This document shows positions 1 through 12,100 of a DNA stretch of 64,000 nt, one piece after another. The notes under the pieces are model-generated. The model had not been told where the DNA came from. It worked only from the letters and a program-made list of their open reading frames with translations, and ran no database searches. The stretch comes from Phlebotomus papatasi. Its lineage: Eukaryota > Arthropoda > Insecta > Diptera > Psychodidae. The stretch's first letter is position 1. Each line of letters begins with the position of its first letter. Where the stretch lies: positions 38,626,001 through 38,690,000 of the forward strand of contig NC_077222.1 of assembly GCF_024763615.1 (NCBI RefSeq), in the 5' to 3' direction. The translations under genes and the position numbers were made by a program.

Positions 1-592
1 ACTTGTAATTAAATTTTCTCTCGATATAAAAGGCAGCAATTATTGGTAATTTGTTGATTGTTCAATGATGGATCATGAAGACTGCTAATTTTATTTGGAC
101 GTGAATGCAAATAAATTGAGTGATCTTTAGTAAATATCAGTAATTTTTGAAAATTCTACGTTCCAGTCACGGATTACAAAATACTTATTAACATTAACTG
201 AAAACTAATGATCCTTAAATATTTTAGTTTATGTTATTAATCTATTAGATCGTATTGGGCTTAACTTAATCTAATTCCTGATAAAATAACAGATGAAACT
301 CAGAATTAGTATATAAATTTATAATAATAATAAACCAAGAAAATAATATGTAGACCTCCATGTAAAGTTAAAGAAATATTCGATATTTTAAAAACATGTC
401 TTGAAATTATTGATTTTAAATTTTTAGTTTGGTTTTTAAAAATTGATTCGTTTAATTAAGGCTCTAATATTGAAGTGTTAAATATCTTTGTAGTGTTTCT
501 ACAAGATAAAACCGTGGTAAATAATATTAAAAAAATTGTATGGAATTCTCGAAGTTCATTTGGATTCGATTGCTAGTAACTAATATCTCTTA
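1..592. other. AT-rich noncoding DNA
   Basis: Stops are frequent in all frames and no splice-framed exon, RNA gene or clear inverted repeat is visible. Nothing supportable beyond its AT-rich composition. Confidence 0.6.
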
Positions 593-740
593 ACCCTTAA
601 AGAATGAACGGGACACCGGTGTCCTAAACACCAAATTATTTTTTTCAGGCTATTTAGAAGATAAAAGAAAAATTTCTATAGTCAAAAAAAAAAATGTTTT
701 AATGTTTGGAACAGCGGTGTCCCATTCATTCTTAAAGTGT
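593..740. mobile_element. TA-flanked MITE, 148 bp (AACCCTT family)
   Basis: The left end reads ACCCTTAAAGAATGAACGGG and the right end, reverse-complemented, reads ACACTTTAAGAATGAATGGG. Both ends are followed inward by GACACC, and TA lies on each side (591-592 and 741-742). The left arm contains the palindrome GGACACCGGTGTCC. A TA duplication and no coding capacity fit a nonautonomous IS630/Tc1/mariner-type element. Relatives lie at 24401-24537 and probably at 28579 and 34318. Confidence 0.75.
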
Positions 741-1180
741 TAGACCTCAGAAAACAAATGACCATTAAAAAAAATTAAGAACAAAATAGAAATATGCGTT
801 AAGATAAGAAATTTCGGTTAGTAAAATACCTTAATTTTTTTTTTAAAAAAAAAGGTCAAATTAATTTAAATATATAAGTCATATCGAGCATGGTTTTTCA
901 GGTAAAATGAAAAATATTTTCCCGTTTTGTAAAAACTTGTATGATATATTTTGCCACTTTTATAGCTCAAAAGTAACTAATACTCAAATATAATTTTTTT
1001 TGACCAAATTGAACAATTGTGCTCCTCTTTTGTAATATTTTATTGCTCATTTTTTATATTATACTGCTTATTTTTAATATTTTACTGATTTTTTTTTAAA
1101 TTTTTTACTACTGATTTTTAAGTTTTTGTTGGTCACTTTTTATTTTTCACTGACCAAATTGAATTTTTTTATTGCTTAAT
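741..1180. other. T-rich noncoding DNA with degenerate ACTG motif
   Basis: From about 1010 the + strand is a loose series of T runs broken by TACTGAT, TTGCTCAT and ACTGACCAAAT words. The same word set reappears at 1855-2062, on the other side of the D1 repeat copy. No gene is seen. Confidence 0.5.
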
Positions 1181-1850
1181 TTACTTCTCGAACTCGAACT
1201 ACACAGAGGGGGTATATGTAAATCGTATTTTTCGGGAGACGATTTCTTAGAAATGATGTCACGCTGTTTATCCATCTGTCCGTCCGCCTTTACCAAACTA
1301 GCGGCTCATAGGTTACAGATAGAGACTTGGGATCTTCGGGGGACCCTCCATAACTCGATCCTGGGACCATTACCATATCCCTTATTTTTCCCTTTTCCCT
1401 TCTCTTCTTCTCCAAAACCATTTTTTGGTATTACTTGGAATGTAATAATTTGGATATGATTTAGAAATTATCTAGGCGGACATTTCAATATACGAAAATA
1501 CTGTTGAATCTGTCTTAATAACGGTGTTCAAAGTCAAAGGTTGAGAAGAGTGTATTTTTACACTGAATAGGCTCATATGTAGGCTCGTTGTAAAGGTTTT
1601 GGAATCTCTGACAACTTCGAATCGGTTCCTATCGGTTATGAAGCAGTTTTAAACCGTTAAGTAATTATTGTCCGATAATCAATTTTATTACTCCAAAGCC
1701 ATTTTGAGTGATGTTTTGAGTGACTTATAAATCAGTTCAAATCGGTTGTGAACCAGTTAACTGTAAATAATGTGAAACTACTTTTAAGATATGGCATCAA
1801 AGTCACGGGTTCGAGAATTTCACAAAGAATGGGATGCTTTGCCAGCTCTT
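1181..1850 (+). repeat. Dispersed repeat D1, copy 1
   Basis: Shares ordered blocks with copies at 38623-39435 and 52800-53765: the CTCGAACTCG start, a TGTCCGTCC-like block, GAGACTTGGGATCTTCGGGG, a C/T-rich block, a block around CAAAGTCAAAGG and the closing TCACGGGTTCGAG. The opening CTCGAAC and closing GTTCGAG are inverted, so the family may have short terminal inverted repeats. A 95-codon frame (1172-1459) across it is not conserved in the other copies, so I read it as noncoding. The transposon class is unknown. Confidence 0.7.
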
Positions 1851-1854
1851 TTAG

Positions 1855-2062
1855 TATTCTACTGCTAATTTTTAGTTTTTTACTGAAGAATTTTTATTTT
1901 TTACTGACCACATTTTATTTTTATATTGCTTACTTCAATTTTTACTGATCAAAATGAATATTTTTACTAAGCATTTAGAACCGAAGTGTACTCTCTAATC
2001 AAATTTGATTCTTTTTTGCTGACTAATTTTAATCTTTAAGGCTCATTTATTTTTTAACAAAA
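1855..2062. repeat. Degenerate TTTTTACTGA-type motif cluster
   Basis: Repeated words such as TTTTTACTGAAGAA, TTTTTACTGACCAC and TTTTTACTGATCAAAATG occur at irregular 15-30 base spacing. The same words lie at 1010-1180 and around 41600-41660. It looks like a decayed simple or tandem repeat. Confidence 0.5.
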
Positions 2063-2079
2063 TTAAATTTAATTTTCAT

Positions 2080-2420
2080 CCTAAAGCAATAGTCATACGT
2101 AATCGATTTAGTGAATTTAAATTTATTGAAATTAGTTTGTCATTAGATTAATGTCAATTTCAAGATGTCAAAATTTGTCACTGATAGTCTAAAAAGTCTT
2201 TCAAATTTATTTTTTCTACAAGAAAATAGTCAGTGAAATATTCAAGATGAAGAATTTGCATAAAAGTCTTCTCATGTCTTCATTATAATGCATTTTCTGA
2301 GTTCGTTTTGTTTTATATGTCATAGCACTATTCATCGATTAAGGTGACAGAAGATACTTTCAGAATTTTACAGATTTCAATTTCTCACCAGAGAATTCAA
2401 TTTAAATTTCAATTCGATGA
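2080..2420 (+). repeat. Dispersed repeat D2, copy 1
   Basis: Ordered words are shared with 5020-5400 (same strand) and 5640-5990 (opposite strand): AATTTGTCACT, TTTTTCTACA, AATGCATTTT, GAGTTCGTTTT and TTCATCGATTA. The copies are diverged and none has a conserved frame. No terminal repeat was identified, so the transposon class is unknown. Confidence 0.6.
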
Positions 2421-2657
2421 AAGTTGACAAAGAAATCTAAAAATGAGAGATACAATTTTCAATCAATTGTATTTCACTAAACCGAAAGGATGTGCAAGTA
2501 GTATAAGAACTTATAGATTTGCGATATTTACATTGAATTTTGTATAATTGTCTGTGTATACACGATAATGTATTTAGGGTGGATTATCCTCTTTTCGCTG
2601 ATTTAGAATATTTGTATATTTGCCTTGACTACCAAAATATTTAATACATTGTATGTA

Positions 2658-2990
2658 CAGTAGAGCCTCTCTATAGGTATAGGCCATATTTGGTTCCAGA
2701 TTTGACACTTGTCCATGTCATTTTTTTTAAAATTATCAACGACTTTTAGTATTGAAATTGCTCGACGGCTTCCACTTTCTTTGAGATTGTGGTACTTGTC
2801 CTCGCTCTCTTCATAATGGATACCAATTATCAAAACTACTCAATAAAGTTTTCCAAAAATATTAAAATAATTATGAGAACATTGCATTTCGCGTACTAAA
2901 AAACATAACCTAACTAAAAATCAGTGTTTTGAAATCAACGGTCGATAAGTTGTGGACTATAGAGCGATGGCCTATAGTGGGGTTCTACTG
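2658..2990. mobile_element. pogo/Tigger-type MITE, 333 bp
   Basis: The left end is CAGTAGAGCCTCTCTATAGG. The right end, reverse-complemented, is CAGTAGAACCCCACTATAGG. TA is present on both sides (2656-2657 and 2991-2992). CAGT-starting termini with TA duplications are typical of pogo-type elements. A minus-strand frame ending inside it (2603-2833) is too short and diverged to call as transposase. Confidence 0.85.
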
Positions 2991-2992
2991 TA

Positions 2993-4800
2993 CTGAGAAA
3001 TTCTTAATCTCTTTTATATTAACTTTAATTTTGTATTGATTTAGCACTATAATATATCCAATTTTAAAATGATTGCCTTAATGAAAGTGGCGGAAAGGGA
3101 TAAATTTACCCTCTATTTAATTGACAAATGAACACATCTTCTATTCTCAATAAATTTTGATTACTGAACCCTCGTCATATGTCCATCAATTCGATAAAAC
3201 TTATTGCAAAGTCAATTTATCCCAAGCATTTGTGCAAAACTTTGATCAAACTTTAATTTCCTGTTATAATAAATAAACTGTATAGGTCCGGATATTTTCT
3301 TTAGGAGCAATGAGAGGTTTAAGGCAACCATCAAACACTCTTCCTTTTCACTTGATCGGTCTTTTAAAATATGGCATGCAAAAATACAAATAAATGGTTT
3401 AATTTTTCATTTGCTTTAAATTAAAATTTCTTTGTTATGAAAGAAAATTAACAATTACGCATGGAATTCTTTTGTGCGTTCACGGTTCCACAATTTATTC
3501 AGGTATGGTCTCAATTTGGTGACTTTTGAATGTGATTTTCCTGGAGGGAAGGAGGGAAGCAAGTGTGTAAGCAATTTAAGTGTGGCAGGAAATCAATGAA
3601 CAGATGCCAAAATTGGTATGAGAAAGAGAGCAAGTTGTTGGCCACTGTTTTTGGAGTTCAATGAAAGTGAATCGCATAAAACTCTCGCTTTCATGTTTGG
3701 GTTGTGCATCACTTTTTTTCTTTCTTAAGGTAATATGAGGAACATAAAAGAAGAGAGAAAATAAATGGTTGAGAGGAAAAAAAGCCCAGGTAAAATGTCA
3801 CATTAAAGTGAATAAAAGCAAATGAGAAGTGTTATTAATCATGAGTATAAGTTGCTGGCTCTTATAAAATATTCACCTCTTACTTAACGAATATCCTAGT
3901 TAAATGTAGGGGTCTGTTGTGGCAGGAAGTCATTATCATCCAAATACCGTGAGAATTTATTTTTGTCTATACTCTTAATCGTCAATATTGAGAGGGATTT
4001 TTTATAGCACAATTTTGTAGATCAAGTTCGTATAGATCTGTGCAAAAATCAATAGTTTTTTTCCTCTTTGAATTCCGCTCCGAGAAGGTCAAGTGAATTT
4101 CTTGAGAATTATTTTTTTTAATAGTTTTCTTGAAAGCCACTTACAATAAATTACATATATAGTTAGTTAATTTATAGAGTTGTTTGACTTTTTTATATTA
4201 AAAGGAAATAACCAATTACTTATTGCTCAAATCCTGGGATAAAAAAAAACATTTTAGATAACTATAAGACATTTATGTTTACACCTTTGTGAGCGTGTAT
4301 ATAGTTTTGTCAAGGAAAAAATATATTTCATGGCATTACAAATTCCTGTACTTTATGTATCTGCCATTGTCCAACTGGGATTTCTAAAATATTGGCAGCA
4401 AGCTTAAGAAAAGATTCTCTTTTATAAAAGAATGTGTCTATAAGAACCTTTACCATTAAAGGCTCTTGAACTTCTGTTCACATCTTCTTAATGCGACATT
4501 GAGTTTGAACAGCAATAAATATGTCCTCTTAAATAAATTACATAGAAAAATCTATACTATATAATATACTTTATATATAAAATATGTTTTGATATTTCTT
4601 TGCGGTTATTTAAAGCCAAGTCACTAAATATGGTTCTGTTTATTGGAGTTTGATTGTCTCAAAAATTTATAGTCTATATAAAGGAAAATGACACTCTGGA
4701 AAAATTATCGGTGTTGTTCGAGAATTCAAACTAAATTTGGAGTATTCCTAGCAAGCACTTAGCTAAAAAAAAAAGCAGCGTTTTCAGAAAGTTTTTACTA
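2993..4800. other. Noncoding DNA, no gene recognised
   Basis: AT-rich sequence without open frames over 60 codons and without an exon-like island. The stretch 3500-3900 is somewhat G-rich and purine-rich (GGAGGGAAGGAGGGAAG) but shows no recognisable element. Confidence 0.5.
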
Positions 4801-4818
4801 AGTCAATTAGCAAAAATA

Positions 4819-4897
4819 TGCTGACCGGTCAGCAGTTATCGAGCAAAAAGTGCAAACCAAATATATGAAAACGACACTGCTTCGCGAGTGTCGTTTT
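4819..4897. other. Palindrome plus 11-bp-stem hairpin
   Basis: TGCTGACCGGTCAGCA (4819-4834) is a perfect 16-base palindrome. Its half-sites resemble the TGCTGA/TCAGCA halves of Maf-type sites, but with unusual spacing. A second structure at 4868-4897 has an AAAACGACACT stem, an 8-base loop and AGTGTCGTTTT. They are 33 bases apart. Function is unknown; one 16-base palindrome per window is expected by chance. Confidence 0.5.
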
Positions 4898-5019
4898 AAG
4901 GTTAGTAGAATTCAACTAAAATACATAAGATTTCAGCTGAATTGAAATCGGTTAGAATTTGATGCTCGCTGGGTTATGCTACTTTCAACTATTTAGTGAA
5001 TTTTAATTTCAAATCAGCG

Positions 5020-5400
5020 AAAATTCGTCTAAAGCAGACAAATGTCAATTTCAATCTCTCAATTCATTATTCTTCAATTAATTTTGTCATCCAAAAATTC
5101 ATTTAAAATCATAATGTACTTTAAGTTTTCCGACAAATATGGATGAATTAATTATAAAAAGCAGGACTTGGTATAAATCTCCTTTTTCTCAACTCTTTTA
5201 CATTGTTTTTTTTTCAGTTCGTTTTTGTTTCACAGCCGTCAGAGTACGACTCATCGATTAGGGTTTCCATATGAGCCCTGCAAGATTTTACTGATTTTAA
5301 TTCCTTATAACAAAATTCGGTCTTTTTTTCAAATTTGATGGAAAGAGGCAAGCAAAGCAAATCTGACATTTCTCTATGTTTAAAATGTCTGGGGAACGGC
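5020..5400 (+). repeat. Dispersed repeat D2, copy 2
   Basis: Shows the D2 word order: AGTTCGTTTTTGTTTCAC, then a CTCATCGATTAGG block and TTTTACTGATTTTAATTCC. A 96-codon minus-strand frame (5214-5504) overlaps it. The frame resembles no family I know and lies in repeat sequence, so I do not call a gene. Confidence 0.55.
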
Positions 5401-5639
5401 AATATACCACCTCCCTCATATTTGGAAAATTTCATAAAACCAAAATCCTCAAATCTTCCTTTTTCAAAAGTTTTGAGTACATTATTTCTCTCTTTTACGC
5501 TCAAAAGTGAATTTAATTAAATTGAATTTATTGGGATATACAAAAAAAGAAGAGTGGGAAAAAGTGAGATAGACATACCTAAACCGTTTGAGAAAGAAAG
5601 GAATACGAATTTTGATTTAATAAAATTTCCTGGATCTAA

Positions 5640-5990
5640 AAATTGTGTCAGTGCTAATTAAATAGATTTCTGATCAATTTTGCCTTATACGACGAATTTA
5701 TTATTTAACATAACTGATGGCAATACTAATCGATGAATAGTATGATCGGTTATGATCACATATAAAGGAAAAAACGAACTCAAAAATGCATTGGGCTTTT
5801 GTTTTTAGAAAATTCTTTATCCTTCTGAATCTCTCGGACTATTTTTATGTAGAAAAAGTAATGTTAAAAGATATTTTAAACAAAAAGCTGAGTGACAAAA
5901 TTTGACAGACTGAAATTAACATTTCTTTAGTGATAAACGAATTTCACTTAATTTAATTAATTCACTATATTGATTTATTTATTAACCAAT
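5640..5990 (-). repeat. Dispersed repeat D2, copy 3, inverted
   Basis: Reverse-complemented, this stretch carries AATTTTGTCACT, TTTTTCTACATAAAAATAG, AATGCATTTTTGAGTTCG and TTCATCGATTAG in the order seen in copy 1. Copies 2 and 3 therefore form a loose inverted pair about 0.3 kb apart. Confidence 0.6.
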
Positions 5991-6106
5991 ATTTAGTCGA
6001 AACTAAAAATTTTATGTAACATATCAAATATTTACTGATAAATATGATTGTTTATTGAGCAAGAACGTTTGTAACGAAATTGAAACCAAGAAAATTAACT
6101 GATATA

Positions 6107-7023
6107 GGGTGGAATAACCGGCTATCGCCATGTTTAGGAAAAAATTAAATTCATTTAATCATAACTTTTGAATCCTTGTTACAAGATAAGTCAAATTTGA
6201 CACAAAGTTACTTAGATGTATTGGCTCTAGATACGTGAAAACAATAATCCTAGAACATAACGCTGGACTACTTAAAAAACTGATTTTTATTAATAATGCA
6301 AAAATAACCATTTCGTCGCCACTTTTTACCACTTTTCGCCAGTTTTGTAAAATTTGTAACCACTTCTCGCCACCCACTTGAAAAGAACCACACTCGGTTA
6401 TTTTAGGCAATGCTATGAAAAGAATACATTCACCATTTCTCTTTCCTTGTGATCACTTTATTATTACTCTCTTTAAATGATTTTTCTTCACTTTTATTTG
6501 AGAAATCAAATTATGGGGCTTTTGCAGAAAGTAAACAATGCAGATTTGACAACTGAGAATGTACGAAGTGAAGTTAGCGTCGCTTATTGAAAAGATATGG
6601 CGACAGGTGGTAAAATCAATTCCAGAATATTACCACTTCTCGCCATGCCTCATTTTTAACAAAATAATATAAAATGAAATATTAATTGACTAAATACAAA
6701 TTTTATGTATTCCACAAGTGCAATTAAATATTCAATAGACAAATTATATACCCAAATAGGTATTTTTGGCCTGATGAAAATTTGACGACACTTAGTACAT
6801 TTGGTAAGAGATGTTGGATTCGATGCACTTGCTTAAAATATTGCTCTAAAAAGTGATCAAAATCGTGAATCCAAAACGAATAATTATTATTTTTCGATTC
6901 TATGCGTAGAAGCAGAAACAATACAAAAAATTGCGACTCATTTATTTCATATATTGCGAAAAATAGCGATTTCAATGTAAGTGGCGAGAAGTGGGGCACT
7001 GGCGAGAACTGGTGATTCCACCC
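6107..7023. mobile_element. TA-flanked inverted-repeat element, 917 bp
   Basis: The left end is GGGTGGAATAACCGGCTATC. The right end, reverse-complemented, is GGGTGGAATCACCAGTTCTC. TA lies at 6105-6106 and 7024-7025. Inside, the word CACTTCTCGCCA or its complement recurs several times. A 129-codon minus-strand frame (6724-7113) crosses the right boundary and matches no transposase I know. Its sequence around 6735-6860 is similar to 56690-56800 inside the hAT element, so the two share an ancestral piece. Likely a nonautonomous Tc1/mariner-like element. Confidence 0.8.
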
Positions 7024-7025
7024 TA

Positions 7026-8200
7026 CTGGATATACCTTAAGATTGTGAAGGATATCTTGTATCTTGTCATCTTTGTAAATAATATTGTACAAATACCGAC
7101 CACGAAAGTGCAAGTCAGCTTTCTATTTTTGGATTAATAGATGTAGTATAAAAAGATTAGTACAGTCCTCTATTAAGTTTTTCTCTGTGTTCATACTAAT
7201 TAAAGGTTTCATAGGGACTTTAAATGAGAATTATCGCTTGATTCATTTGAAATTTTTCCTAATGATTTCGGCTTCAATATGCCTTTCGCTGATGATGAAT
7301 GTATCTTCAAACTATTAAAATGCGATTGATGTTTCAAAATTAATGGATAATCAATAAAAATTCGGAGATTGCACTCCGATGAAAAATTATCTCTAATTTG
7401 GCACAGAGAATGATAAATCATCATAAAAGTTTATTATTGAGACAGAGAAAGAGAGGAAAGCCCTCAATTTTATCTGAAATTTGCCATCTTAGACAGATTT
7501 TGCTTCTGAACTTTGCTGAAGTTGTTATTTCTCTCTTTCCTATTGCGGAGCCGTGTTTTGTGATTTATTGATCTAATGGAAAAAATGGAACATTAGAGCA
7601 AACTTGCCTAATTGTCGAGTTGCATAAAAATCAACCTTCCTGGATGTTGGTGCCAATCAAAAGAATGGTTGTAGTGGTTTGAATAAAAATCAGCGGGATA
7701 CTCAAAGCCTCTGGCCCTCAACTCTATTGAGGCCACTCAACTCCAGCTCTAGGGGGTCCCCCATTGACATACAATCCGCAAACACCTACGTCCAGTGAAG
7801 TTTGAAATGGGGCCACGCATCTCGCATAGATATGACATAAATCATATAAAATGTATTCATTCATATGCAACTCAAATTGGTTCAATTGTTTCGTATTTGG
7901 TTTAAGGGGCAATTACCGCGGGATAATGTGCGGTACTATTATTGTTAAAAGGGTCAAAAGTGCATAGATAAGTGGGATAAGTGTTAATAGAGAGGTGGTT
8001 TAATTGAAAAAGCGCACCGCCTTTTTTACTATCAATTGCATTTCCTAATATAGTCATGGGTTCATTGAGAAAGATGCTGAAAATGATGATTGAAGACCTA
8101 TATAGTTAATAAAATTATTGATTTATGCTGAGAGTGAAAGAGAGAATCTTCATTTTATATAGTATCATAAATATTACCAATTACGCCAATATTGCTGACT
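7026..8200. other. Noncoding DNA, GC-richer patch at 7690-7830
   Basis: The patch at 7690-7830 stands out by composition (CTCTGGCCCTCAACTC, then AGGGGGTCCCCC). A 62-codon minus-strand frame there (7724-7912) matches nothing I know. It could be a conserved noncoding element or an old repeat; the sequence alone does not decide. Confidence 0.4.
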
Positions 8201-8405
8201 TTTATTGCTCGAACTTTGCAGAGAGGGGGAGAGTATTATACTTTCTTGTTTGATTTTTCGGTACCTCACATATTTTCAGACTTTCATTACCCTAGGTCAT
8301 GATACTTTGTCCTAATTTTGTTTTCGTATGTCTCTTTGTTATAAGATCCAGAAAGTAAACGGTAAGAGACAGTGACTTGCGGTCTTCGGGGGAAACTTAT
8401 CAAAC
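8201..8405 (+). repeat. Dispersed repeat D1, truncated copy
   Basis: Begins with TTTATTGCTCGAACTTTGCA and a GAGAGGGGGAGAG block. It continues through a block with TGTCTCTTTGTTATA and ends near CTTGCGGTCTTCGGGGG, parallel to 1181-1340. The downstream half of D1 is missing. Confidence 0.6.
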
Positions 8406-8727
8406 AACTCTATAACAGTAAAAAATGTGCCTATTATTTGCTTCACCACAATCTAATTAATATCTTTCAAAAACATGTTTTTTCGTCTTGCAAAGTTCTT
8501 TTGTTAATTTCGATGTAAACATTTTATTAATAATACATATTGAAGAATGTCAAATATGACTTTAAAAATCGAACATACTCCAGAGGGTTCTTAGCCGGTA
8601 TTGGAATTTATAATTCGACAGTACCGTTCTCAACTGGAGAATAAATTAGTAACTTACTGATTTTGTTCGCGAATTGCTTTATTGTTTTTCCGTATGATCT
8701 AGTCGCATACGTTCTAGGGACCACAGA
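8406..8727. other. Noncoding DNA
   Basis: No gene or structured element seen between the D1 fragment and the next MITE. Confidence 0.5.
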
Positions 8728-8729
8728 TA

Positions 8730-8946
8730 GGGGGAGGTGGGGTTACTTTGAGTTGTGGGGCTAGATTGTTATACGACTTTTTCGGCTATTTCCAAATGAA
8801 GCTGGTCTTTGCAATTATTTTATTTAGATACACAATTATTTTGTCTATCCAAATCACATCATGTTAAAACTCAGTTTCCTTTAGAAATATGCGAAAAAAT
8901 CGTATAACAATGTAACCCCACTGCTCAAAGTAGCCCCACTTCCCCC
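8730..8946. mobile_element. TA-flanked MITE, 217 bp
   Basis: The left end is GGGGGAGGTGGGGTTACTTT. The right end, reverse-complemented, is GGGGGAAGTGGGGCTACTTT. The inverted repeat extends inward to a TTGTTATACGA block on the left, matched by TCGTATAACAA on the right. TA is present on both sides (8728-8729 and 8947-8948). No coding capacity. Confidence 0.88.
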
Positions 8947-8948
8947 TA

Positions 8949-11900
8949 TCAATTTATTTTTCTTTATTTTACAACACCATTAAAAGAGAATTAACCCTAC
9001 CATACATAAGTGTATTTTGAGAATTTCGAAGATTAATTCGAAAAGCCAAAAGACATTTGTCCTTCTTAATAATTCCGCAAGGTGTCTGAAATACTGTCTG
9101 TTCGAATTTCGAATTCGAAGTGCTTGAGTGTCAAAATGTGCAGTTTTCACTTTGTTGTTAAAAAAAAGCAACGACGCTTTGCTCTCATGCCTGCCTCATT
9201 ATTAAATATCTTAAAAAGCTGAAAAATAACTGAGTAACTTTTTTGCCTGTTTTGTAGTTTAATATTTCATTCATTATTCTCACTGAAAATTTTCTGAAAT
9301 TTTTGTATGAAAATTTTACTCTAAAAATTCGAAATTGCGGTGTTAAACCTTCGAACGTCAACGATACAAAAAGGCAAAATGTGTTTTCTTTGACTTTTAA
9401 AATCTATCTTCGAATTTTCCAAATCCGAATTCGAACACGTTTGATTTCATTGGAAATGTCGTTTACTCGACAATCTTCGAAAATTTAATGATGTCTAACG
9501 AGCAAAATTGATTTCATCGGGAGTGGCTTATAAATTGCGTTTTTTACGGTTTATGAAACTGTTAAAATTGGTTATGTACACGTAATGAACATTTGGTATA
9601 ATGCATTAACGATTCTTTATAAATTGCTCGAATTTACGAGGAGGATGCTTTCTATTAGTATTAATTCATCCATGCAATTTACGTCAAATTAATTTTCATC
9701 GAATTCTTGAATTCGAGCATCCCACGAAGTCTTTTTCACCTTGCTACTCATTTTCGCTTTTTACGATGGCGCTGTTAAAATATATTTCGTGATAGTGAAC
9801 TTAAAGCGGGACACGATTAATTTGATAGTCAGACTGAAATTTTCGCGGTCAATTGAATAGACAAATAAGACGTTTTTTTTCGGGTGAAAGAAACCGATGA
9901 AAGTGGTATTTCGTGAGGTTATAAATAATTTATGGAAGGAAGCATCGATGCAAATATCTAGCCATGAAATCATCTGTTGTTTATATATTCACGTTTGATG
10001 ACAGCCAAAAAAAGTGAAATTATCTTACTATTCAACTTGTTGAAATCGTCTTTTCCGGTCAATTTTCTGAGAGCAATAAAAACATGAAAGATATGGCATA
10101 AATTTTGTTTACTTATTAAAGAAAACATTTGAAATCCATGCTTTTTGCTGTAGATTCATTAGCCGGCTTTTATTACTAAAATTAGTTGGATATTTGATTT
10201 TGAAACCTTTCATTTCTAAGTAGCTTTTATAAGTCAAACTTTTTGTAGTGTCACACAGAGAGTATTTGCATTAAAGATAGAATAAAATAATCTACGGCCA
10301 GATGAGGCATTTGATAAAATCTGTATATTACAGAAAAGTCGTGAATAAACCGGAGAGGAATTCACGAATTTGAAGTAAATGTTGCTGCGTGATGAAAGAT
10401 TTGAGATGAACAGGAGATACTGTATTAAAATTATTATTTAAAAGTCACAAGAGCAATGGTCAGCAGCACAAAAAATTCGTGTGAAAAAAAAACTTTACAA
10501 TATTGGCTAAATTTCAAGGTTATCTATTTATTTATAGCATGTATTAATTTTATAAATTGTTTGCAATTAATACAAGTTATACAAAATCAATAAATTAACA
10601 AAAGAGATAATAAAGTGTAAATATAGTAAAACTAACTTTAGTGGGTTTGTACATCTAGTCTGTTATCGGTTTAAAGATCAAGCATTGAGAGATATCGACT
10701 TCCGGTCTTCGATGGCACCTTCATAAGGAAACTTTTTCTTGGTAACATTCGGACAAAAGTGAATTTAAGTCATTCAACATTTATTGTAGAACACTCCTAC
10801 GATAACGATTCTGATACATCCAACAAGTTTAATACAATTTACTATTGGAAAGCGTGAAATATTTATTATTTCCTGTCAGATGTTTGAAAATTTGCAACCG
10901 AAAAGGAAACCTTTGACCCAAGTAGAAAATGAAACTAACCTTAAAGTCACAATATAAATTTATTAAATTAATAATTTGATGTGCTGAAGAGATGAAAATG
11001 GTCCTCAGAAGAACAATGATAGAGAGATCCAATAGAAACACTCCTTAAGTGCTATGTGGCGTGTGAAAAGCTCAAGAGAGATGAAAATATGTTATAGGCA
11101 AGAAATAATAAAAGATTCTTTTGCCTTCTGGTTCTCGCATGAAGTAACATTTAAAAGAGCATGTATAAAATGCAGATTGTACCACACCTGACTCCGTAAC
11201 CTTGACGTACCACATTTTAATGTCTATTGCTTCCATTTATTTATAAATTATAAGAATTTATTCCAACAAGGGAGCAAAATGAAAGACATCAGACTGACTG
11301 CCTGAGTGTATCTTTCTTATAATATCTTTTTAAGCGAAATAATTGCTAAAAATTCAGCTATATTCTAATATCCGGGTTGTTATTTTTCTTACAATAACAG
11401 ATTACCTGTGTTTCTTTTGATAGAATAGCACCAGAAAGGTCTTCCTCCTCAAAGAGATAATTATAGATTTGTTGCTTACATTGCTTTTTCCACCTGGGAA
11501 AGCAAAAAATGTGTTGTTTTACATGGGTATTGTTGAAGTGCGGATTTTCCCCTTAATAAAAATATCTCTAATCATCCATCACAAGTGCCACTAAGGTACT
11601 AATTGGGTTCTATAGTCCCTCAAATTGATATCCTTAATCATACGCAAATAGCCTAATTGAGTAGAAGGACTTTTCAAATAACGACAGCGAAAGGAAAAAT
11701 ATTCACATTTAGAATAAGCTTTAGAAAATACAAATTCTATCATCTCCAATTTATATTTTATCGGAAAATAACAAAATAAATACAAAAACATCTTAACAAT
11801 TTGTTTTAAATATGTTTTGAGCGCTCACGCTGACAAATTTCCTAGCATTAACTGGTCCATAAATTCTCTTACAAACTATTTCAAATATAATTTTAAAAAA

Positions 11901-12098
11901 GCCATCAATTTTCAGATAAGCGGAATAAATTTCTATTTTTATCAACTTATTATCATTTTTTCAAACCATTCGTAACAATACTTCAGAAAAGTATGATTTA
12001 TTAGTGTTTCATTTGTAAAATGAACTACAAAATGTAATAAAATTTTGCTATCATATCTAAATAAATTAAGAAATTTGCACATTGATTAATATTTAAAA
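8949..12098. other. Noncoding DNA with a D1 fragment
   Basis: AT-rich DNA. A short D1 fragment lies at 10641-10725, recognisable by a stretch with GAGATATCGACTTCCGGTC. Around 9100-9480 and 9620-9730 there are several TTCGAATTCGAA-like words and an inverted GCTCGAATT/AATTCGAGC pair, which may be a decayed element. No exon or RNA gene seen. Confidence 0.45.
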
Positions 12099-12100
12099 TA

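Noticed and set aside
2603..2833. Tigger transposase C-terminal remnant in the 333-bp MITE
   Set aside because: The resemblance is limited to a loose pattern; no motif can be named, and the frame extends beyond the element.
6724..7113. 129-codon minus-strand frame as a gene
   Set aside because: It crosses the right end of a TA-flanked element and has no recognisable domain; sequence shared with another element explains it.
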